From contig JABMOM010000027.1 of NCBI GenBank assembly GCA_013204105.1, positions 1-39,984 of the forward strand: a stretch of 39,984 nucleotides of DNA, written 5' to 3'. Shown piece by piece: positions 8,248 through 16,813 of this stretch (the stretch's first letter is position 1; the number at the start of each line of letters is the position of its first letter). The notes below the pieces were generated by a model. That model did not search any database. It was not told the origin of the DNA and saw nothing but the letters and a program-made list of their open reading frames with translations. A program made the translations under genes and the position numbers. The DNA is from Flavobacteriales bacterium (GTDB lineage Bacteria; Bacteroidota; Bacteroidia; Flavobacteriales_G; Salibacteraceae).

Positions 8248-8264
8248 TTATACGACTAGTATAA
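8248..8264. promoter_or_regulatory. Perfect inverted repeat in divergent promoter region
   Basis: TTATAC-GACTA-GTATAA is a perfect 6-bp inverted repeat with a 5-bp centre, in the 139-bp region between the divergent MutS-like and T9SS genes. It lies 23 bp before the ATG at 8287. It could be an operator or simply an AT-rich promoter core; the right half also reads TATAAT. No full TTG-N-TAnnTTTG promoter is obvious beside it. Confidence 0.35.
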
Positions 8265-8286
8265 TGTACTTTTAAGGCCACTTTCG

Positions 8287-11181
8287 ATGCACGATATGAA
8301 AAGATTGTTTCCGCCGGTATTTATCGCAACGTTGATGAGCATGTTCTGGTTCAATGCAAACGCACAGACCAATTTGTTGCCACAACCGAGCTTTGAGAAC
8401 TTCATCACTTGTCCGAATAGTTTGAGTGACATCGCTGAAGCCTATTGGGACAAAGCTCCTTTCCATACAGGTTCAAGCGACTATTTTCATGCTTGCGCCA
8501 CCACCACCACTTGTGATGTTCCTACGAATATTTTCGGTTCATCTGCGGCCAACACAGGGTCAGCCTATGCCGGTGGATATTGTGGCCTTTCTACGGGAAG
8601 CACCTACCGTGAGTACATCTTCGACACACTCTCACAAACCTTAGTTTCTGGAGTAAAGTATGTCGTGACCTTCCATTATCGTCTTGCGAGCAACGCGCGT
8701 TTCTCTAGCAATGACATGGGATTTTACCTGAGTTCAACAGTTCCAACAGGCACTGGAACTGGCTCACTGGGCGTAACGCCAACATCGTGGAACCCGACTG
8801 GTGGACAGCTTCAAAACAACACTTCTTGGGCGATGTACACTGACACTATCGTAGCAACAGGCGGCGAGCAGTACATTACTATCGGAGCCTTCAACACAAA
8901 CCCCACTACTGTCCTTTACAATACTTCCGCTACCATTGGTGGAGCGTATTACTACTTCGATGATGTAAGTATCTTTTTACATGAAGGCATTGGCGGAGAC
9001 ACCAACATTTGCCTAGGCGACAGTGGTCAAGTGTACAGCATTGAATTGGACTCGGTTTCATGGAGAGATTCATTGGCACCGACCGTGGTATTGTCTACCC
9101 AAGACACCTTGACCGTAGCGCCTACCCAAACCACAACGTACATGGCAGTGGTTCCTGGAGACACTTATTACTTCACGATGAATGTGATCGCGCCCATCTC
9201 TGGATTCCTTGGCAATGACACCATCATTTGTGAAGGTGAAACCGTGACCAAGGTGGTCAACCTTCCTAACCCTTATTCTTACGAATGGTCCGATGGAGGG
9301 ACAGACAGCGCTTTGATTACCCAAGACTCCGGTACATTTTGGCTAGAAGTTAACTTGCACGATTGTATTTCAGCAGACACATTTCACATTGAGTACTACG
9401 TTTTCCCCGATTATGATCTGGGACCAGACCTTACGATATGCTGGTACGACAGCACGGTACTGGATCCGAATGTTACGGGAGGCACCGTCAACTCATACAC
9501 CTGGAGCACCGGGGAGAACACGCCTACCATCACCGTTCAGAATACTGGCATATACTGGGTGGATCTCACCAACGATGACTGCACCATGCGCGACAGCATC
9601 GAAATCTCCTACCACCCAACTGTGGTCGTTGACCTTGGACCGGACCAAGAATTCTGTTACAGCGCTTCTGAGGCACTCATTCCGAATGCCCAAAACGCTT
9701 CCTCCTTCCTTTGGTCGAATGGTGCCACCACACCGACCACCAACGCCACTACTACCGGCATGTACTACGTGACGGCGACTGGGAATGGATGCAACGCCTA
9801 TGACTCGGTAAATTACACGTTCTACTACGATCCTTTCTTCAACCTACCTGAGACGTTGATGTATTGTGATTATGATACCGCCATTATATCTACCGGACTG
9901 GATCCCGCAGGATTGAATTTTATTTGGAATACAGGTGTAAACACACCTACCATATCCATTGCGGGAGGAAGCCAAGGAAACTACTGGGTTCAAGTGGCCG
10001 GTGAGCATTGTACGATGAGGGATACCGTATACGTTGGTATGTATCTACCTATCAATCTTGAGCTCGGAGAAGACATTCCGATCTGCGAGGGTGACTCTGT
10101 GACGATCACACCGAATACGAATCCATTGTTCGATTACAGTTGGAGCACGGGTACGAATGCAAGTGAAATCACCATCACTGAGAGCGGCGTCTTTACACTT
10201 ACGGTTACGAACGGATTCTGTACCGAAGTAGATAAGATCCGCGTGTTTGTGTACAAGTACCCCAATGTAAACCTCGGTGATGACATTACGCTTTGTGCAC
10301 CTTCCGAACTCTCCTTTAACGTGACTACGGTTTGGAATGCTGTAGACTTCAATTGGTACGACGGCACCATAACACCACTTCACGTGATGTATGCAGATGA
10401 AGATCAAACGATCTGGGTACGGGCCACAAATTATATCTGTTCTACGACTGATTCATTGAACATCCGTTTAGCGACTCCACCGAACATTACCTTACTCGAT
10501 GACACCATTCTCTGTGAGAATCGAACTGCTCGGATAAAAGCAGAAGGAAATCCTGCTTGGAATTACACATGGTCCAATGGCGATACTTCCCAAGTACTTG
10601 CTACTTCGATTGGAGGTGTATATGAAGTGAGCGTTTACGATGGCACTTGCACTACTGTGGATTCGATCATGATCCATGACCTGACCAATCCAGACCTCGA
10701 TATTTTGGGCCCAGAATACATTTGTTTGGGAGAGGTAGACATTCTCGACGCTAGGGTTGAAGGAGCTTACCAGTACAAATGGGGGGACGGCAGCAACGAA
10801 CCAAAACTGAGCATTTACGATCCGGGAGAATATACTGTCGAAGTAACCCACGAATGCGGTGTTGCACGAGATACCATCTACGTCAAAGACTGTGAATGCT
10901 TTGTCCGTTTCCCATCGGCTTTCCGCCCTACTCCCTCTGGAGTCAATAAGACCTTCGGTGCAGAAATCGAATGTGAAATCACACAATTCAAGTTGAGGGT
11001 GTTCGACCGATGGGGTGAGACACTTTTCTACACGGAAGATGCTACAGAACGATGGGATGGTCGTGTAAATCGGAACCTCGCTCCTGTTGGATCCTACGGA
11101 TGGAACTGTGAATACAAGGGTCTATACGACGGTGCGAAAATCACAAGGACGCAGCAAGGAAGCGTAATGCTAATCCAATAA
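8287..11181 (+). CDS. Secreted T9SS type B protein with nine Ig-like repeats
   Basis: A 964-residue secreted surface protein. The signal peptide ends near FNANAQT; the ATG at 8296 (MKRLFPPVF) is an equally good start. Residues about 30-235 form a jelly-roll-like N-terminal domain (LLPQPSFENFITCPNS ... YYYFDDVSIFL), common in gliding or adhesion proteins. Nine Ig-like repeats of 65-85 residues follow, most opening with LG-D-x-x-x-C and ending with a second Cys, for example LGPDLTICWYDS and LGEDIPICEGDS. The last 95 residues are a gliding-motility (CHU_C) type B sorting domain (FKLRVFDRWGETLFYTED). Its usual FTPNGDGxND motif is diverged to FRPTPSGVNK. Probably a surface-attached adhesin or matrix protein. 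Confidence 0.88.
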   Translation: MHDMKRLFPPVFIATLMSMFWFNANAQTNLLPQPSFENFITCPNSLSDIAEAYWDKAPFHTGSSDYFHACATTTTCDVPTNIFGSSAANTGSAYAGGYCGLSTGSTYREYIFDTLSQTLVSGVKYVVTFHYRLASNARFSSNDMGFYLSSTVPTGTGTGSLGVTPTSWNPTGGQLQNNTSWAMYTDTIVATGGEQYITIGAFNTNPTTVLYNTSATIGGAYYYFDDVSIFLHEGIGGDTNICLGDSGQVYSIELDSVSWRDSLAPTVVLSTQDTLTVAPTQTTTYMAVVPGDTYYFTMNVIAPISGFLGNDTIICEGETVTKVVNLPNPYSYEWSDGGTDSALITQDSGTFWLEVNLHDCISADTFHIEYYVFPDYDLGPDLTICWYDSTVLDPNVTGGTVNSYTWSTGENTPTITVQNTGIYWVDLTNDDCTMRDSIEISYHPTVVVDLGPDQEFCYSASEALIPNAQNASSFLWSNGATTPTTNATTTGMYYVTATGNGCNAYDSVNYTFYYDPFFNLPETLMYCDYDTAIISTGLDPAGLNFIWNTGVNTPTISIAGGSQGNYWVQVAGEHCTMRDTVYVGMYLPINLELGEDIPICEGDSVTITPNTNPLFDYSWSTGTNASEITITESGVFTLTVTNGFCTEVDKIRVFVYKYPNVNLGDDITLCAPSELSFNVTTVWNAVDFNWYDGTITPLHVMYADEDQTIWVRATNYICSTTDSLNIRLATPPNITLLDDTILCENRTARIKAEGNPAWNYTWSNGDTSQVLATSIGGVYEVSVYDGTCTTVDSIMIHDLTNPDLDILGPEYICLGEVDILDARVEGAYQYKWGDGSNEPKLSIYDPGEYTVEVTHECGVARDTIYVKDCECFVRFPSAFRPTPSGVNKTFGAEIECEITQFKLRVFDRWGETLFYTEDATERWDGRVNRNLAPVGSYGWNCEYKGLYDGAKITRTQQGSVMLIQ

Positions 11182-11196
11182 ACGGCGAGCAAGCGC

Positions 11197-11535
11197 ATGA
11201 AGATTTATCACAATCCCCGCTGCAGAAAAAGCAGGGAAACCTTGGCCTTGATAGAAGTTGCTGGGATCAAGCCAGAAGTGATCGAATACCTTAAAGATGT
11301 CCCCAGTGCCATTGATCTCAAGGCTATCATTCAAAAACTCGGAATTTCTGCTGAAGCACTCGTTCGCAAGGGCGAAGCCGAATACAAATTGCTTTACAAG
11401 GGGAAATCACTAAGCGAGGATCAGTGGATTCAAGCCATGCTTGATCATCCGAAGTTGATCGAGCGTCCGATCGTAATCAAAGGCGATACCGCTGTATTAG
11501 GACGCCCCCCTGAAAACGTTGAACGTCTACTCTAG
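11197..11535 (+). CDS. arsC: ArsC/Spx-family thioredoxin-fold reductase
   Basis: A 112-residue ArsC family protein. KIYHNPRCRKSRETL places the redox Cys at residue 9 after NP, as in glutaredoxin-dependent arsenate reductases, and ERPIVIKGDTAVLGRPPE is the typical C-terminal arginine/anion-site segment. Predicted cytoplasmic arsenate reductase or a related thiol oxidoreductase. Other ars genes are absent nearby, so an arsenic role is unproven; Bacteroidota carry many stand-alone copies. It starts 15 bp after the T9SS gene and may be co-transcribed with it. Its stop codon interlocks with that of the convergent hydrolase through CTAG. Confidence 0.85.
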   Translation: MKIYHNPRCRKSRETLALIEVAGIKPEVIEYLKDVPSAIDLKAIIQKLGISAEALVRKGEAEYKLLYKGKSLSEDQWIQAMLDHPKLIERPIVIKGDTAVLGRPPENVERLL

Positions 11536-12389
11536 CCCTTAGGCAAAGCTTTCATCCAAGCGATGAAATCGTCCATCACGCGCGCATCTTTGAGAATCCT
11601 TCTATGCCCGATGCCTTCATACTTATGTGCCTCCATAGCTGGGTGAATCGAGGTTAGCACGTCCAAATGACGCACTGGTACATCCATGTCATTCAAGCCA
11701 TGCACACCAAAGACAGGACATTTCACTGACTTGAAGGTTTCCTCCATTGTTACACTTTCAAAGGACCTTCCGAATTCCTCGAACGTCCGATCTCGTATCG
11801 CTTGAATCGTACGATCGGTCCCATTGATCCGCCGCATGTACTCATCCAATATATCCTTTGCTACAACAGGCGCACCAAAAGTGGCGAATGCGGGCAACTC
11901 CTCTCCCTCTGAGATTGCGTACGAAATAGATGCTGCACCCAAAGAATGACCAACCGCTGCAATGGGATGTTCCAAACGGCTCCAAACTTCTCGAAACACT
12001 TCTGCAAATTCAAACAAATTGGTCCTCTTGCTTTTGTTTTTACCATGTCCTGGCGCATCAATTAACACGCACCGATATCCTTCCTCTACCATTCGATCCG
12101 CGAGGACCCTGAACTGCATGGACTGCCCTGACCAGCCATGTAAGAAAAGCACCTCTGGACCCGATCCTTTTGCATAAACTACCGCATCATGTCCTCTTAC
12201 CCTGACGTTTTTTTGCTCAAACGTCAAGGCGGCTTCTTTATCGGCAGGCCGCATGGGAAATGAGATCGGCGTGAGAAATAACCTAACTGCAACAGCCTTC
12301 GCTAATGCCGGAGACAATGACTCGAGCAAAGGAAAGAGCGTCCGCAAGATGCGAAACGGCAGAGGGTATTCGAGTGCTTGTCTAGCCAT
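11532..12389 (-). CDS. Alpha/beta-fold hydrolase
   Basis: A 285-residue alpha/beta hydrolase. The oxyanion loop is VLFLHGWSGQS, the nucleophile elbow is VGHSLGAAS (Ser in GHSLG), the acid is likely in FGVHGLNDMDVPV and the histidine in YEGIGHRRIL. The N-terminus (FRILRTLFPLLESLSPALAKAVAVRL) is hydrophobic and may form an amphipathic helix rather than a signal peptide. The substrate is unknown. It is convergent with arsC (4-bp overlap) and divergent from the DMT transporter gene. Confidence 0.85.
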   Translation of the reverse strand: MARQALEYPLPFRILRTLFPLLESLSPALAKAVAVRLFLTPISFPMRPADKEAALTFEQKNVRVRGHDAVVYAKGSGPEVLFLHGWSGQSMQFRVLADRMVEEGYRCVLIDAPGHGKNKSKRTNLFEFAEVFREVWSRLEHPIAAVGHSLGAASISYAISEGEELPAFATFGAPVVAKDILDEYMRRINGTDRTIQAIRDRTFEEFGRSFESVTMEETFKSVKCPVFGVHGLNDMDVPVRHLDVLTSIHPAMEAHKYEGIGHRRILKDARVMDDFIAWMKALPKG

Positions 12390-12478
12390 GCTGTTGCAAG
12401 GTTACGATGATAAGCCCACTAACGGCCTCAAGACTTGGTCGATTCTCCAGCGAGAAGATAAACAGATAGCTTCGCAGC

Positions 12479-13348
12479 TTGCAGTACAAGGGAATCGCAT
12501 ACATACTTCTCTCATCGCTGGCGTATGCCGTCGTGAACTTTTGCGTCAAATACCTTGAAGACATTCCAACGCATGAAATCGTTTTCTTTCGGTCGATCAT
12601 ATCCCTTTCGATTTGCATTGTTTGGATCCGCCATCTCAAGCTGCCCTTTTGGGGGAACAATAAGAAATGGCTAGTGATAAGAGGATTTGCAGGAATGTCG
12701 GCCCTCTTCCTCTTTTTTGTCACCATCAAGCACATGCCATTGGCGAGCGCCACAACGATCCAATACATCTCCCCAATCTTCACGGTCCTTCTGGCGACCC
12801 AACTATTGGGAGAACGGGTGAAGACAGTACAATGGTTGCTCTTTGCATTAGCGTTCATTGGAGTTTTGATGATCAAAGGCTTTGATGACCGTATCTCCTA
12901 CCTCTACCTTGGGATCGGTGTTGTTTCTGCCTTGATCTCTGGTGTGGCCTACAACGCTATCATGAAATGCCGGATGACCGACCATCCGTTGACGGTTGTT
13001 CTCTACTTCCCCCTCATCGCCACTCCGATCATGGGGGTAGCTTGCGTCACCGTAGAATGGGTAACACCACAAGGGATTGAATGGGTCTTATTGCTCATCA
13101 TGGGTGTTTTTACCCAGATTGCACAGGTGTACATGACCAAAGCCTTGCACGCTGACCACAGCAGTCGGATCATGCCTTTCAAATACTTTGGTGTGCTCTA
13201 CGCCATTGGCATCGGCTTCCTGTTCTTTGGCGAACACTTGCCGTGGTTGAGCATCATCGGAATCGGCTTGGTGTTATTGGGAGTGATCTTGAATGCCTTT
13301 GTGAAGAACCTCAACAAGCAGCTTCCTCCAACGCAAGGACTGGTCTGA
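12479..13348 (+). CDS. DMT family (EamA) transporter, TTG start
   Basis: A 289-residue inner-membrane transporter with about ten hydrophobic helices arranged as two EamA repeats (roughly residues 5-130 and 145-282). Segments such as FLFFVTIKHMPLASATTIQY and QVYMTKALHADHSSRIMPF are typical of the drug/metabolite transporter superfamily. The substrate is unknown. No ATG is available: an in-frame TAG lies 12 bp upstream of the TTG at 12479, and the first helix begins straight after it, so TTG is the likely start. Its TGA directly abuts the stop of the convergent lectin gene. Confidence 0.85.
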   Translation: MQYKGIAYILLSSLAYAVVNFCVKYLEDIPTHEIVFFRSIISLSICIVWIRHLKLPFWGNNKKWLVIRGFAGMSALFLFFVTIKHMPLASATTIQYISPIFTVLLATQLLGERVKTVQWLLFALAFIGVLMIKGFDDRISYLYLGIGVVSALISGVAYNAIMKCRMTDHPLTVVLYFPLIATPIMGVACVTVEWVTPQGIEWVLLLIMGVFTQIAQVYMTKALHADHSSRIMPFKYFGVLYAIGIGFLFFGEHLPWLSIIGIGLVLLGVILNAFVKNLNKQLPPTQGLV

Positions 13349-16345
13349 TCATCGGAGCGGAATCGGCTTCCCCGAAGTACTGATGATCACTTTATCATCC
13401 AGTGTCCTCAATTCGCCCAGGTGATCTCGGTACCGTAAGTTAAATGGGTAAACTCCATGAGGCGCCAAAGAACCATCTGGCATGCGGCCGTTCCAAGATT
13501 TGGAAAGCGATTCAGATGCAAACAAAATACGCCCCCATCGATCGTAGATGCTCAGTAGATAATCTATTTCAGAAATCACTTCTCCTACAATGACAAATTC
13601 ATCGTTTAATCCATCTCCATTCGGAGTAAATGCAGAGGGGTAATACAGCAGTGTCTCATAATCGTACATCATCTGCTTATCAAGCGTATCCGTGCATCCA
13701 TCATTTGAGATGACCACTTGGCGGATCGTCATCGGCATCCTCCATTCAGCAAAATGGTATTCAAGGATGTCTTGGTCATAAATCGTATCCTCGCCGATGA
13801 ACCAAATCATCTGCTTCGCGCCAATCGACGCGTCGTAAATATTCAGCATCTCATCGGTATTGCTGGGTTGAGCAGGGTCAGTAGTAAACGCAGCCAATGG
13901 TTGCGCAAGGATTTTGACCGCACACACTTCCGTGGAGCGCGCATAGCATCCAAATGCCGTAACCGACGCGATATCGATGTCATAGCAACCGGGAAGCTTA
14001 TAGGTGTGATAGAATGAATCTACGTTTAGATCCGCTACCACCGTACTATCTCCCAGGTACCAGGTGTAGTCATTGTCCTTGTCAAAGTTCGTAATCCTGA
14101 TCAGCACGTCGCTTTGGGCACAGGCCTCTTTCGGTGCTACGTCGATGATCGCTGGATCCGGCTTTCCTACGTGCACCGTCACCGTGGCCGCACCAAGTTT
14201 TGAAAGGCAGAGGTCCGTTATCTCAACGCTGAAAGTTCTTGTTGAATTCGGACGTACGAATTGAATAGGATCTGTCTCACCGTTGTGCAGCCATTTGAAC
14301 CGGTACTCATCAGGACCTCTGAATCCTCCTCGGCCCGATGCAATCAAGTGGGTGACCTCTCCCGCACATAGTGAATCGTCTTCCACGCGTATGCTAGCAT
14401 CAATGGCGGAATACCCTCCCACTTGAACAAATACGCTGTCTTCATAGCTCGGTGAGCCGCAGAAGTCACTCACAGTCACCGCGTACCATACTGGCTCATC
14501 AGGACTCACATCGATTTCATCCCCAAACAATCCAGCACTCCAGCTGTACGTGTAAATCGAGTCTCCTCCAAATCCTTCAACAAAAAGTTGGGTCGTATCA
14601 TACGGACAAATCGTATCCACCGGGTCAATGACAGACGATAAAGGTGGCCTCACCTTCACGAGGACTTCAGATGTATCTCCAGGGCAGCCCTTGGCATCTG
14701 TGGAAGCGACAAAGTATTGAGTGGTCAATGATGGAGACACATTGACTGCCTGATCGGTAGAGATCACTACTCCTGAGAGAGAGAGAGCTCTCCAAACATA
14801 ACTGAAAGGCGGTGTTCCTCCAGTGCTAGCAGCAATGATCGATGCCACATTCGAAATACACATCATAGTGTCGCCGTACGCGGTAGTCCTAATCGTATCA
14901 GGGATCTCAATAATGACGTAAGACTCAGAAGAACAACCGTGCGCATCGGTGACCGTTACCCAGTTCGTGTCAGCACATAATTGGTTCGCTATAGGCGACA
15001 CCTCTCCGCTCGTCCATAAATAATAATAAGGGAAAGTTCCACCGCTTGCCGTAGCCTCAGCACTAGCATCGCAGGTGGATCCATCTGAACACGACGTCTT
15101 AGATGGATTGATGATACTTGAAGTGAGCAACGTGGGCTCGCCTACCGTAAAGTCTTCAATCAGGGTACACAAATAAGTAGATGAAGCCGTATCCACGTCC
15201 TGCACGGTCACGGTATAGGTGCCCGCACAAAGTCCGGTTATGTCTTGGGTAGTGTCGTTGGTGCTCCAGTCATAAGTATATGTGCTCGTACCATTTGCTA
15301 GCGTAAGGTCGATGGAGCCGTTGCATGAATCCTTGCACAAGGCATCCTCCACCGCGGCAAAGACGTTAAAGGTGGGTTGAATCACCGTAACAGTAACGGT
15401 GTCCTCTAGAGTATCGCAGAGGTAAGCCTCTTCAACGTAGTACGTTGTCGTGTTAGAAGGCGATGCATAGGGGTCTGCAATAGATGTAGAGCTAAGTCCA
15501 GTGGAAGGTGTCCAACTGTAGCTGATTGCCGTTTCGCCGGCATCCAATTGCACGGAATCACCATTGCATATGGTTACATCCTCCAAGTGGTTGACCAAAC
15601 TATCGATGACCTCGGTAAGGCAAAAGCGCTGAACGTTGTTGGCACCCCCAGTAGTGCCCAAGAAACCCCAATGAACGGTTGAATCGCCACCGAAAATACT
15701 GTCGATCATATCCCCCGAATACTGCAAGCGATAATTGCAGTCAAGGTAAACCTCAAATTCCTCAGCTGAAGGATCCCAGCGAATGTTGAGCGTATGATAG
15801 TTGCCATCTTCCACATTTGCCGTGGTCGGTGAAGCCTGAATAGGACCTGCAAGTGCATTGGCTGAGCCGTGATCGACGGTTCCATTCTTTTGAATTCCGA
15901 TGTGATCAGCGGCCATGTCGCTGTAGCCTCCATTGTACCACGTATCCACTTCTACTCCCAAGGAGTTCGATGAAAACCCAGTACCGTTATACCCTAACCC
16001 TCCACCGCCGGTGCCGATGTACGGAGTACCCAAGGAACCTCGCAGTACGAATACGATGCCATCAGCGCCTCCATTGTTGTTGCCGAGGTAGACCCGAAAT
16101 TTGTAATCAAAAGGTTCATTCAGGTTGATCGCTTGGTTTTTGTAGACGTAGCCCGCTTGGCTATTCGTGGCGGAGGTAAGTTGGTAACATCCGCCGGAGA
16201 GGGAAGACGCGGAACCCCCGACCAAGTACTGCGCAGTAAGAGCAGTGGGTAGCGCCAAGAAGACGACAACCGAAACGCCAATTTTTAACGCGTGTTGTAT
16301 GGAGGCAAGTAGGGGCAACAAATGCAGAGAAATTTCTAAGTTCAA
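13349..16345 (-). CDS. Secreted L-type lectin with SprB/PKD repeats and T9SS type B signal
   Basis: A protein of up to 998 residues with a signal peptide ending near ALPTALTAQ. Residues about 40-255 are a legume-like bacterial lectin domain (YKFRVYLGNNNGGADGIVF, then SLGVEVDTWYN and HWGFLGTTGGAN). Next come an Ig-like domain, SprB-like repeats with the pattern GSIDLT ... YDWSTNDTTQDITGLCAGTY, further Ig-like units and a PKD-like domain near residue 800. A CHU_C/type B sorting domain ends the protein (FTPNGDGLNDEF ... LLSIYDRWGRILF). Predicted exported glycan-binding adhesin. There is no ATG: the most upstream frame opens at a TTG (16345) that overlaps a promoter-like TACATTTG, so TTG at 16321 or 16318 may be the real start. 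Confidence 0.85.
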   Translation of the reverse strand: MNLEISLHLLPLLASIQHALKIGVSVVVFLALPTALTAQYLVGGSASSLSGGCYQLTSATNSQAGYVYKNQAINLNEPFDYKFRVYLGNNNGGADGIVFVLRGSLGTPYIGTGGGGLGYNGTGFSSNSLGVEVDTWYNGGYSDMAADHIGIQKNGTVDHGSANALAGPIQASPTTANVEDGNYHTLNIRWDPSAEEFEVYLDCNYRLQYSGDMIDSIFGGDSTVHWGFLGTTGGANNVQRFCLTEVIDSLVNHLEDVTICNGDSVQLDAGETAISYSWTPSTGLSSTSIADPYASPSNTTTYYVEEAYLCDTLEDTVTVTVIQPTFNVFAAVEDALCKDSCNGSIDLTLANGTSTYTYDWSTNDTTQDITGLCAGTYTVTVQDVDTASSTYLCTLIEDFTVGEPTLLTSSIINPSKTSCSDGSTCDASAEATASGGTFPYYYLWTSGEVSPIANQLCADTNWVTVTDAHGCSSESYVIIEIPDTIRTTAYGDTMMCISNVASIIAASTGGTPPFSYVWRALSLSGVVISTDQAVNVSPSLTTQYFVASTDAKGCPGDTSEVLVKVRPPLSSVIDPVDTICPYDTTQLFVEGFGGDSIYTYSWSAGLFGDEIDVSPDEPVWYAVTVSDFCGSPSYEDSVFVQVGGYSAIDASIRVEDDSLCAGEVTHLIASGRGGFRGPDEYRFKWLHNGETDPIQFVRPNSTRTFSVEITDLCLSKLGAATVTVHVGKPDPAIIDVAPKEACAQSDVLIRITNFDKDNDYTWYLGDSTVVADLNVDSFYHTYKLPGCYDIDIASVTAFGCYARSTEVCAVKILAQPLAAFTTDPAQPSNTDEMLNIYDASIGAKQMIWFIGEDTIYDQDILEYHFAEWRMPMTIRQVVISNDGCTDTLDKQMMYDYETLLYYPSAFTPNGDGLNDEFVIVGEVISEIDYLLSIYDRWGRILFASESLSKSWNGRMPDGSLAPHGVYPFNLRYRDHLGELRTLDDKVIISTSGKPIPLR
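14777..14789. repeat. Dinucleotide (GA)6 tract inside lectin gene
   Basis: Six GA units plus G (CT units on the coding strand) lie inside the lectin frame, flanked by AGCTCT so that a short inverted repeat forms. A change in repeat number would shift the frame. The tract is short, so slippage may be rare. Confidence 0.6.
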
Positions 16346-16350
16346 ATGTA
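16343..16350 (-). promoter_or_regulatory. -7 element TACATTTG of lectin gene
   Basis: A perfect match to the Bacteroidota -7 consensus TAnnTTTG on the minus strand. The expected start of transcription lies near 16338. No TTG box sits at the expected distance, so the promoter is only partly supported. It overlaps the most upstream TTG codon of the lectin frame, arguing for a downstream start codon. Confidence 0.4.
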
Positions 16351-16407
16351 CTTAACAAACGCCTTCAGATTATGTGCGTTGCCTTCTAAAAGCTGGCCTC
16401 CGAACAT

Positions 16408-16415
16408 TAATTTTG
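16408..16415 (+). promoter_or_regulatory. -7 element TAATTTTG of S4-protein gene
   Basis: A perfect TAnnTTTG match ending 4 nt before the ATG at 16420. Transcription should begin at or next to that ATG, predicting a leaderless mRNA. The nearest TTG is 26 bp upstream (16379-16381), longer than the usual spacing. Confidence 0.4.
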
Positions 16416-16419
16416 CGGC

Positions 16420-16788
16420 ATGCGCGTGGATAAGTACTTGTGGTGTGTTCGGTTGTTCAAGACGCGCTCTGTTGCTACAAAAGCTTGTTCCGCTGAGAAA
16501 GTGCGATTGAACGATGAAATCATCAAACCCAGCAAGGAGCTAAAGGTGGGTGATACCGTAGCCTTAAAGGAGCCACCGATCTGGAGAACATTTCTGGTAA
16601 TCGACATTCCAAAGAGTCGTGTAGGCGCCAAATTAGTCCCAGAATTGATGAAAGAGACCACCTCGGAAGAGGACCTACGCGAACTTGAAGTGGTGCAACG
16701 AATGAATTCCGAAAGTCGTTCGTTTGGAATCTTCGGGCGACCTACCAAACGCCACAGAAGGGACCTAGACAGCTTCAAAGGGGGTTAA
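16420..16788 (+). CDS. S4-domain RNA-binding protein (Hsp15-like)
   Basis: A 122-residue protein beginning with an S4 RNA-binding domain (MRVDKYLWCVRLFKTRS, then GDTVALKEPPIWRTF), as in the ribosome-associated heat-shock protein Hsp15 of E. coli, which handles stalled 50S subunits. The tail is basic (GRPTKRHRRDLDSFKGG), fitting RNA binding. Predicted cytoplasmic. A promoter-like TAATTTTG immediately precedes the ATG. The glycosyltransferase gene follows after 25 bp and may be co-transcribed. Confidence 0.85.
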   Translation: MRVDKYLWCVRLFKTRSVATKACSAEKVRLNDEIIKPSKELKVGDTVALKEPPIWRTFLVIDIPKSRVGAKLVPELMKETTSEEDLRELEVVQRMNSESRSFGIFGRPTKRHRRDLDSFKGG

Positions 16789-16813
16789 GCTTACATTCGT
16801 CCGAGATCCGAAT

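Noticed and set aside
11197-11535. Arsenic resistance operon
   Set aside because: The ArsC-family gene stands without arsR, arsB or acr3; a general reductase role is as likely.
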